From the NCBI RefSeq assembly GCF_016427565.1, contig NZ_JAELXT010000007.1:62001-126000 (forward strand): a DNA stretch of 64,000 nucleotides, given 5' to 3'. The position numbers were made by a program, and so were the translations under genes. The notes below the pieces were generated by a model. That model saw nothing but the letters and a program-made list of their open reading frames with translations. It made no database searches and was not told where the DNA came from. Shown piece by piece: positions 55,903 through 64,000 of this stretch (position 1 is the first letter of the stretch; each line of letters opens with the position of its first letter). The DNA is from Microvirga splendida. Lineage in GTDB: Bacteria; Pseudomonadota; Alphaproteobacteria; Rhizobiales; Beijerinckiaceae.

Positions 55903-56172
55903 TCAGGCCTCCATTTCGACAAGTCTGGCGAATTGCAGGGCTTCCGATCGCATGGAGGGCGGCACCATCATCGGGTTCCTGTGGCGGACCGCGTGGAGCA
56001 TCGCGATACGCTCGATCGCCCTGAGGTAGAGGTCGGGAATTTCGGTCTCGCCCCACTCGAAGGCCTGGTAGTCCCGCAGGTTCATGTCGATCTCATGCGC
56101 CATCCTGCTCTGGGTGAAGCCAAGGGCCGTCCGAATCGCGACGAGTTCCTGCATTTTGTCCTGATCTGACAT
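55903..56172 (-). CDS. XRE-family helix-turn-helix regulator
   Basis: An 89-residue protein: MSDQDKMQELVAIRTALGFT, then QSRMAHEIDMNLRDYQAFEWGETEIP, a Cro/C1-type HTH, followed by YLRAIERIAMLHAVRH and a short C-terminal helix. Targets are unknown. It is convergent with the DUF350 gene and divergent from kdsA. The ATG at MSDQ was chosen over an upstream one that adds 21 basic residues. Confidence 0.75.
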   Translation of the reverse strand: MSDQDKMQELVAIRTALGFTQSRMAHEIDMNLRDYQAFEWGETEIPDLYLRAIERIAMLHAVRHRNPMMVPPSMRSEALQFARLVEMEA

Positions 56173-56431
56173 CAGAGCGCCTCCCAAGCGCCGTCCTGTA
56201 AAATTTTGACGTTGTTCTTGATCGTCTGCAGGCAATTTTTCTTAGCGGTTATTGTCGCCTCTATATTGTTTAGCCGATTACCTAAAGTAAAGGCGCATCT
56301 GCCGGTCAGCGAGGGCGTCTTGTTGTTTTAGTTAAGCGGTCAGCATCTGGCGGCTACCTGTGTCGCTGCCTCACCGGCAGCCAAGCCACATCGCACTTTG
56401 CCTTTGGCGCCAAAACGGCTAGTGACGACGC

Positions 56432-57280
56432 ATGACCGATACCAAACAGCACCCTGCCGTCGTCGAGGCCGGCTCCGTCCGCTTCGGGAACCACCTGCCG
56501 CTCAGCATCATCGCGGGCCCCTGCGCCATGGAAAGCCGCGATCACGCGCTGGAAATGGCCGCAGCCCTCAGCGAGATAACCGGCAGGCTCGGCATGGGCT
56601 TCGTCTACAAGTCCTCCTTCGACAAGGCGAACCGGACGTCGATCTCCAGTGCTCGTGGGATTGGCCTGGACAAGGCACTCGCGATCTTCGCCGAGGTCAA
56701 GGAACGGTATGGGGTGCCGGTTCTCACCGACGTTCACGAGAACGATCAGTGCGCCGCCGTCGCCGAGGTCGTGGACATCCTCCAGATCCCCGCCTTCCTC
56801 TGCCGCCAGACCGATCTTCTCGTGGCAGCGGCCAAGACCGGTCGCGTGGTCAACGTGAAGAAGGGCCAGTTCCTGGCTCCCTGGGACATGGCGAACGTGG
56901 CGGAGAAGGTAAGGGCGGCCGGCAACCCGAACGTCATGCTCACCGAGCGCGGTGCCTCCTTCGGCTACAACACCCTCGTGTCCGACATGCGCAGCCTGCC
57001 GGTCATGGCCGAGACGGGCGCGCCGGTGATCTTCGATGCCACCCATTCGGTTCAGCAGCCCGGCGGCAAGGGCTCAACCTCGGGCGGTCAGCGGGAATAC
57101 GTTCCGGTTCTCGCCCGTGCGGCCGTCGCAGTGGGTGTCGCCGGCGTCTTCATCGAAACGCACCAGGATCCGGACAAGGCGCCGTCCGACGGGCCCAACA
57201 TGGTGCCGCTGAAGGAATTCGAGGCGCTGCTCGCCCAGCTCAAGGCCTTCGACGCCCTGGCGAAGGGGCGGCAAGCCTAG
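56432..57280 (+). CDS. kdsA: 3-deoxy-8-phosphooctulonate (KDO-8-P) synthase
   Basis: A 282-residue cytoplasmic enzyme that condenses arabinose 5-phosphate with phosphoenolpyruvate for the lipopolysaccharide core. Motifs are [64 protein letters not shown] and [13 protein letters not shown]. The length is standard. Confidence 0.97.
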   Translation: MTDTKQHPAVVEAGSVRFGNHLPLSIIAGPCAMESRDHALEMAAALSEITGRLGMGFVYKSSFDKANRTSISSARGIGLDKALAIFAEVKERYGVPVLTDVHENDQCAAVAEVVDILQIPAFLCRQTDLLVAAAKTGRVVNVKKGQFLAPWDMANVAEKVRAAGNPNVMLTERGASFGYNTLVSDMRSLPVMAETGAPVIFDATHSVQQPGGKGSTSGGQREYVPVLARAAVAVGVAGVFIETHQDPDKAPSDGPNMVPLKEFEALLAQLKAFDALAKGRQA

Positions 57281-57362
57281 AGCTTGAACCAGCCCATGTT
57301 CCATCGCGGGGGCAGGTCTGCGTTCCTGCCGCTCCCATGACGGTGCGGTCGTGATAGGAAGC

Positions 57363-58552
57363 ATGAGCTTTCTCTGCGGCTCTGCCCATCAGGCGCCTAT
57401 GTCCTCCCGCAACCTAATCCTGATTCTCGCCACCAGCGGCTTTGCCAGCACCTTTTCCGGGCGCGCCGTCGAGCCGATGGTCGGCGTGATCGCGCGGGAC
57501 CTGAACTCCACGCCTCAGACCGTTGCGCTTCTCTCGGCCGCCTTTGCGCTGCCCTATGCCTTCATTCAGCCCGTCCTGGGACCGGTCGGCGACGCCCTCG
57601 GCAAGGAACGGGTCATAAAGGTCGCGCTGGCGGTCCTCCTGGCTGCCCTGGCCAGTTCAATCTTCGCGCCCAATGCCGAGACGCTTTTCACCTTGCGCAT
57701 CATTGCCGGGGCCGCTGCCGGAGGATCGATCCCGCTCGCCATCGCGCTGATCGGCGACCGGGTGGCGGTGGCACAGCGTCAGGTGATGCTGAGCCGCTAC
57801 CTGGTGGCCGTCATCGTCGGACAGCTCGCCGGCTCCTCCTTTGCGGGATTGCTGGCGGAGTTGATCGGCTGGCGCGGCGTCTTCACCCTCTCCACCCTCA
57901 TGGTCGCGCTCGCCCTTGCCGCCACCGTCATCGGGTTCAGGGGAGCGCTGCCGGGAGGCAGGTTCGACCTGCGGAGCGCGCTCCTGCGCTACCGCGACAT
58001 CCTCTCCAATCCGCGCGCGCTGACGCTGTTCGGCCTCGTCTTCATCGAGGCCATCGCCATCTTCGGCATCTTTCCCTATATCGCGCCCCTGCTCGAGGAG
58101 CGGGGCGGCGGCGGGGCGGCCGAGGCCGGCTTTGCCCTTGGCGGCTTTGCCATCGGCGGGCTCGTCTATTCCGCGCTCGTCGCCTGGATGCTGAGGCGGC
58201 TTGGCATCGGAAAGATCCTGATGGGCGGAGGCTTCTTTGCCGGCGCTTCGCTGATGGTTCTCGGGCTGGGCGGCGACTGGAAGCTCGATGCGGTGGCCCT
58301 GCTGTTCATGGGGCTCGGCTTCTACATGCTCCACAACACCTTCCAGGCCCAGGTGACGGAAGTCGCCCCGGAGGCCCGTGCCTCGGCCGTGGCGCTCCAT
58401 GCCTTCTCGTTCTTCTGCGGCCAGGCGCTGGGCGTCGTGCTCATGGGCTTCGGCCTGCGCAATATCGGGTTGACTGGGGCGACATCTGTCGCCGCCCTGG
58501 TCATTGCCGGCGTGGGGCTCGCGGCTTCCTTCGCCCTCACGCGGCCGGCCGC

Positions 58553-58568
<16 letters not shown>
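57363..58568 (+). CDS. MFS transporter
   Basis: A 401-residue protein with about 12 helices. The loop [15 protein letters not shown] between helices 2 and 3 is the major-facilitator motif A, and [23 protein letters not shown] is helix 4. The substrate is not identifiable; drug or sugar efflux is common for such 12-helix carriers. Several starts are possible; the ATG after AGGAAGC was used. Its end overlaps queF convergently by 16 bases. Confidence 0.85.
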
Positions 58569-60429
<1,861 letters not shown>

Positions 60430-60457
60430 TCGGGCGCAGTTCCGAACCAATCTGAGA

Positions 60458-60479
60458 AGCCGCCTTCGGGCGGCTTTTT
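60458..60479 (+). terminator. Rho-independent terminator after eno
   Basis: A seven-base stem (AGCCGCC with GGCGGCT) with a TTCG loop is followed by TTTTA. It lies 28 bases after the eno stop and abuts the 3' end of the convergent antiporter gene. Confidence 0.85.
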
Positions 60480-61785
60480 ATTGAGCGGAGCCCGTTATCG
60501 GCGCACGTCGCCCACCGGCGGCTTCAATGCTCGAGGCTTGGTCGGCTCCCTTCCGGGCGCTCCGCTTTCCGGCTTTCCGCCCGAAGAGCCGGGTCAGCGG
60601 AGCGCCTGTCACCCCATGGGCAAGGATCGAGCTGCAGATCACCAGGCTGACCACGTGCCAGATGACGGGGTTCCCCAGCTTGTGCTCCATCATCGACGCA
60701 TAATAGATGGCCGCCACCGCGACGGGTCCGAACCACCCGAGAAACAGCGCATCCGGCACGCCGCGAATGCCGGGCAGGAGAGGGCGCAGGAGCAAAAGCA
60801 CCGGAGGGCGGCGAAGGAGCAGCACGGCCACGGCCAGGATCACGCCGCTCCAGCCCAGCTCGAACCATCCCTTCCAGGGCAGGGCCGTGCCCAGCAGAAC
60901 GATGATCGGGATGACGAAGAAGCGGTTGATGGCCTCCTGCCCCTGCTCTTCGTTGTCCCGCTCGGAAGCGCTTACCACCTGTGTGAAGGCAGCCCCGGCC
61001 GCGAAGGCGACCAGAACTTCATCGCTGCCGATCAGCCTTCCTGCCCCAATGGCGAAGAGCGCGAGCGCCGCCGTGTAGATGAGACGCCAGTCGCTCTGGA
61101 TCGCGCCGTGCCGCTCGGAACCCTGCAGGAGTTTCGCGGCCGTGTAGCCGATGAGCGGCCCCAGGGCGGTCGCCATGCCGATATCCCAGAGGAATGTGGG
61201 CAGAACCCAGTGTGAGAGGGCCTCGCCTGCGGGTCGGGTCAGCATCAGGAACGGAAGGAAGACGAACAGATATCCGAGCCCGTCGTTGGCGCCGGACTCG
61301 AACGAGATGGCATTGCGAAGGCGATCCGGGATGTTCTCCTCCGCGACCGATCCCGTCACGATCGGGCTCGAGGCTACCGGGTCCGTAGGGGTGACGATGG
61401 CGCCGATCAGAGCCGCGAGCCAGAAAGGAAGGCCGAGGATTAGGTAGACGAGAACCGTGCTGATGGCCCACATGAGCAACATGCCGAGCCCGATCAGGAC
61501 GAGCATCTCGCGCCAGTTGCGCCGAATGAAGACCCTGGGAATGCGGAGCGCCACCCCCACGAGGCTGATGCCGAGCGTCAGCCGGGCGGCTTTTTCCAGG
61601 ATGGACGATTGTTCGCCGAGCTTCTGCAGGTCGATGAGGCCGAACCCTTCGGGGCCCAGCGCGATGCCGATGCCCAGCGCGACCAGGGTTGGCGGAAGCG
61701 GACTGGCCGCCAGCCACTTGGACCCGAGTCCCAGCAGGAGGGGAACTGCGCCCACAAGGGCGACCATCATGTTGAAATTGTTCAT
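60478..61785 (-). CDS. Cation:proton antiporter, CPA1/NhaP-like
   Basis: A 435-residue protein with about 12 helices. The ion-binding helices read IGAIVTPTDPVASSPIV and AISFESGANDGLGYLFVFLPF, the Asp-containing pattern of CPA antiporters. It would exchange Na+ or K+ for protons. The C-terminal tail is short and basic. The ATG at MNNFNMMVAL was chosen; 12 upstream residues with several Cys are unlikely to be coding. It diverges from ftsB. Confidence 0.88.
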   Translation of the reverse strand: MNNFNMMVALVGAVPLLLGLGSKWLAASPLPPTLVALGIGIALGPEGFGLIDLQKLGEQSSILEKAARLTLGISLVGVALRIPRVFIRRNWREMLVLIGLGMLLMWAISTVLVYLILGLPFWLAALIGAIVTPTDPVASSPIVTGSVAEENIPDRLRNAISFESGANDGLGYLFVFLPFLMLTRPAGEALSHWVLPTFLWDIGMATALGPLIGYTAAKLLQGSERHGAIQSDWRLIYTAALALFAIGAGRLIGSDEVLVAFAAGAAFTQVVSASERDNEEQGQEAINRFFVIPIIVLLGTALPWKGWFELGWSGVILAVAVLLLRRPPVLLLLRPLLPGIRGVPDALFLGWFGPVAVAAIYYASMMEHKLGNPVIWHVVSLVICSSILAHGVTGAPLTRLFGRKAGKRSARKGADQASSIEAAGGRRAPITGSAQ

Positions 61786-61931
61786 GCGACAGCCACAACA
61801 CGCAACGGAACACAACAGCACAAGCCAGGCAGGCGGGATTCAACAACTGGTGTGTTGGATCGTTCCGGCAAGAATGTTGCAGGTTTTGGCCTCAACGCCT
61901 CCTTAACCATGTTGCCGTAAGACTCAGCGCC

Positions 61932-62246
61932 ATGGTGATCCGCAGACGCGCACGACGATTCCTCATCCCGCTGGTGCTCTACAGCATTTCGGCAGCTGTG
62001 GCCGGCTACTTCGTGCATCATGCCCATAGCGGTGCGCGGGGCATCGAGGCTCGCCAGAAATATGAAGCCCAGGTGGCTGAACTTTCCAGCGAGCTGACGG
62101 GTTTGAAGACTCAGCGCTCCGACTGGGAGCGCCGTATCGCCCTGCTGCGCAGCGACCAGATCGACCGGGATCTGCTCGAAGAAAGAGCGCGCGTAATGTT
62201 AGGACGTGTGCATAAGAACGATCTCGTCATCATCACGGGCCCATGA
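61932..62246 (+). CDS. ftsB: Septum formation initiator FtsB/DivIC-like
   Basis: A 104-residue bitopic protein: a basic start (MVIRRRARRFLIP), one helix (about 10-28), a periplasmic coiled coil (RQKYEAQVAELSSELTGLKT) and the terminal block RDLLEERARVMLGRVHKNDLVI. It belongs to the FtsB/DivIC family of divisome proteins. Its place between eno and pdhA is conserved in Rhizobiales. Confidence 0.9.
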   Translation: MVIRRRARRFLIPLVLYSISAAVAGYFVHHAHSGARGIEARQKYEAQVAELSSELTGLKTQRSDWERRIALLRSDQIDRDLLEERARVMLGRVHKNDLVIITGP

Positions 62247-62418
62247 TTAAGCATAGCCCAAAAGTTCTGCTTAACTGAAATCGAGTTAACTGTTAATTTT
62301 ATAGCGTAATCAGCGACTTGCACGTTTCATTGTGCAATGCAAAACGGCTTTTAGCCCACTCGATTTCCCCTTCCGTCTGCGCTACAACTTTCGTCGAGGA
62401 AACCCTTCGGAGGACCCG

Positions 62419-63480
62419 ATGGCTGTTGCTGCCCGCAAGGCGGGCCGTGCTGGTTCAGGCGCGGCTAACAAGACCACTTCCACAAAAGGCTCCACACGCG
62501 GAGCTGCTCCCAATTCACCACAATTCGACAAGAACCAGGACCTGTCCGCCTACAATGAGATGCTTCTGATCCGGCGCTTCGAGGAGAAGTCCGGCCAGAT
62601 GTACGGCATGGGCCTGATCGGCGGTTTCTGCCATCTCTATATTGGTCAGGAAGCCGTCGTCGTCGGCATGCAGATGGCGACGAAAGAGGGCGACCAGGTG
62701 ATCACCGGCTATCGGGATCATGGCCACATGCTTGCCTGCGGCATGGACGCGAAGGGCGTCATGGCCGAACTGACGGGACGCCGCGGCGGCCTGTCGAAGG
62801 GCAAGGGCGGCTCCATGCACATGTTCTCCAAGGAGAAGCATTTCTATGGCGGCCACGGCATCGTCGGCGCCCAGGTGTCGCTCGGCACCGGCATCGCGTT
62901 CGCCAACCATTACCGTGAGAACGGCAATGTCTGCCTGACCTATTTCGGCGACGGCGCCGCCAACCAGGGCCAGGTCTACGAGAGCTTCAACATGGCGCAG
63001 CTCTGGAAGCTGCCCGTGGTCTACGTGATCGAGAACAACCGCTACGCCATGGGCACGTCGGTGAGCCGGGCCTCGGCCCAGACCGACTTCTCGAAGCGGG
63101 GCGTGTCCTTCGGCATTCCGGGCGAGCAGGTGGACGGCATGGACATCCGGGCGGTCTACGCCGCCGGCCAGCGCGCCATCGAGCATGCCCGCTCCGGCAA
63201 GGGGCCGTACATCCTCGAGATGCAGACCTACCGCTATCGCGGCCACTCCATGTCCGACCCGGCGAAGTACCGCACGAAGGACGAGGTGACCCGCATGCGC
63301 GAGGAGCACGATCCCATCGAGCAGGTGCGCCGCCGTCTGCTGGAGAGCTGGAAGCTGTCGGAAGACGAGCTGAAGGCCATCGACAGCAAGGTGCGCGAGA
63401 TCGTCAACGAGGCGGCCGAGTTCGCCACGCACGATCCGGAGCCCGATCCGTCTGAGCTCTACACGGACATTCTGCTTTAA
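62419..63480 (+). CDS. pdhA: Pyruvate dehydrogenase E1 component, alpha subunit
   Basis: A 353-residue subunit that decarboxylates pyruvate on thiamine diphosphate. A basic, Ala/Thr-rich leader of about 40 residues precedes the core YNEMLLIRRFEEKSGQMYG. Motifs are GGFCHLYIGQEAV, ITGYRDHGHML, the ThDP site YFGDGAANQGQVYESFN, and the phosphorylation-loop equivalent YRYRGHSMSDPAKYR. The ATG follows GGAGGACCCG. The upstream frame extension was rejected. Confidence 0.97.
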   Translation: MAVAARKAGRAGSGAANKTTSTKGSTRGAAPNSPQFDKNQDLSAYNEMLLIRRFEEKSGQMYGMGLIGGFCHLYIGQEAVVVGMQMATKEGDQVITGYRDHGHMLACGMDAKGVMAELTGRRGGLSKGKGGSMHMFSKEKHFYGGHGIVGAQVSLGTGIAFANHYRENGNVCLTYFGDGAANQGQVYESFNMAQLWKLPVVYVIENNRYAMGTSVSRASAQTDFSKRGVSFGIPGEQVDGMDIRAVYAAGQRAIEHARSGKGPYILEMQTYRYRGHSMSDPAKYRTKDEVTRMREEHDPIEQVRRRLLESWKLSEDELKAIDSKVREIVNEAAEFATHDPEPDPSELYTDILL

Positions 63481-63498
63481 GTGGCGCGCTCGCGCCAC
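63481..63498. other. Perfect palindrome directly after pdhA
   Basis: GTGGCGCG and CGCGCCAC meet around CT immediately after the pdhA stop. As RNA it would form a six-to-eight base-pair hairpin without a U-run, located 46 bases before pdhB. It may shield the pdhA mRNA end or tune pdhB expression. Confidence 0.5.
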
Positions 63499-63543
63499 TT
63501 CTCCCCACATCTCGCCGCTGCGACAATCGAAACAGGTCTATTA

Positions 63544-64000
63544 ATGGCGATCGATATTCTCATGCCTGCCCTCTCGCCCACCATGGAGCAGGGCAAACTG
63601 GCCAAGTGGCTGAAAAAAGAGGGCGATCAGGTCAAGCCCGGCGACGTGCTGGCCGAAATCGAGACCGACAAGGCGACCATGGAGGTCGAGGCGATCGACG
63701 AGGGCGTCCTGGCCAAGATCCTGGTCTCCGACGGCACCGACAATGTGGCCGTGAACACCCCCATCGCGATCCTCGCGGGCGAGGGCGAGGACGTATCCGC
63801 GGCAGCCTCTTCCGCGAAGGCCCCGGCTGCGTCTGCGCCGGCAGCCCAACCTGCACCGACGCCCGACATGCAGGCCGAAGGATTGGCCGACCGGCCCGCT
63901 CCGGCGGAGCGTCCGCAGCAGACGGATCTCTCGACTCCGGCAGCTCCGTCGGTGATCACGAACCGCACGAGCTACAACGCCATGGCGGAAATCCCCGAGG
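63544..64000 (+). CDS. pdhB: Pyruvate dehydrogenase E1 beta subunit with N-terminal lipoyl domain, partial
   Basis: The first 152 codons are present; the gene runs off the window. Residues 1-80 are a lipoyl domain ([20 protein letters not shown], then [17 protein letters not shown] with the lipoyl-Lys in DKA). An Ala/Pro-rich linker follows, then the start of an E1-beta part ([14 protein letters not shown]). A lipoyl domain fused to E1 beta is characteristic of alphaproteobacterial PDH operons and distinguishes it from the E2 gene, which should follow. Confidence 0.9.
   Translation, partial: MAIDILMPALSPTMEQGKLAKWLKKEGDQVKPGDVLAEIETDKATMEVEAIDEGVLAKILVSDGTDNVAVNTPIAILAGEGEDVSAAASSAKAPAASAPAAQPAPTPDMQAEGLADRPAPAERPQQTDLSTPAAPSVITNRTSYNAMAEIPE

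Overview
The window looks like chromosome of a high-GC alphaproteobacterium of the order Hyphomicrobiales, most like Microvirga/Methylobacteriaceae. The reasons are the Rhizobiales-style core gene order on the right (lexA, moeA-moaC-trpC-trpD-trpG-trpE, ppiD-like, tpiA, secG, pyrG, kdsA, eno, ftsB, pdhA, lipoyl-pdhB), the GAAC-N7-GAAC type SOS box upstream of lexA, and a FixK-type box and cbb3 oxidase operon on the left. The genus is inferred from recalled family and synteny knowledge, not from a search.

Left third (1-22 kb) is an accessory redox, metal and low-oxygen region. It holds a ChaC tail, a DUF1275 membrane protein, a PAS-GGDEF cyclase, a TauE/SafE permease and a P1B-type metal ATPase with an unusual membrane motif. 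Next comes a module of three small PepSY proteins, two cytochromes b561 and one OmpR/histidine-kinase pair. The two divergent promoter regions of this module share CTG(A/T)CA repeats 11 bp apart, which could be the regulator's binding sites. A ferric-reductase-like flavocytochrome with a TTGA-N6-TCAA box, flavohaemoglobin Hmp, two single-domain response regulators (one frameshifted) and a ccoNOQP...ccoIS operon complete it. The operon carries CcoS and CcoQ, but ccoG and ccoH are absent from their usual place.

22.2-26.5 kb is a decayed accessory patch. It contains small orphan genes, a nucleotidyltransferase with a lost catalytic Asp and a probable frameshift, the tail of a beta-carbonic anhydrase, a broken XRE-type fragment and an unrecognised HTH fusion protein. 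A four-repeat, 61-bp-period CRISPR-like array without cas genes follows, then a 5'-truncated comEC. The comEC break at about 26.47 kb is probably the junction with the core chromosome.

27.8-28.6 kb is lexA with its SOS box. 29-43.4 kb is a block of three calcium-binding RTX-type secreted proteins: a 2981-residue RTX/cadherin giant, a 1195-residue cadherin-like repeat protein just downstream, and a convergent 442-residue RTX protein. The giant ends at a TAA placed exactly where its two neighbours have a conserved Tyr; reading on in the same frame restores the missing C-terminal secretion-signal region. No type I secretion genes are in the window.

43.6-64 kb is conserved housekeeping DNA: molybdopterin (moeA, moaC) and tryptophan genes in one overlapping leftward run, a PpiD-like chaperone, then rightward glycolysis, nucleotide, envelope and division genes (tpiA, secG, pyrG, VOC protein, DUF350, kdsA, MFS, eno, ftsB) and the start of the pyruvate dehydrogenase operon. 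queF, an XRE regulator and a cation/proton antiporter lie on the opposite strand.
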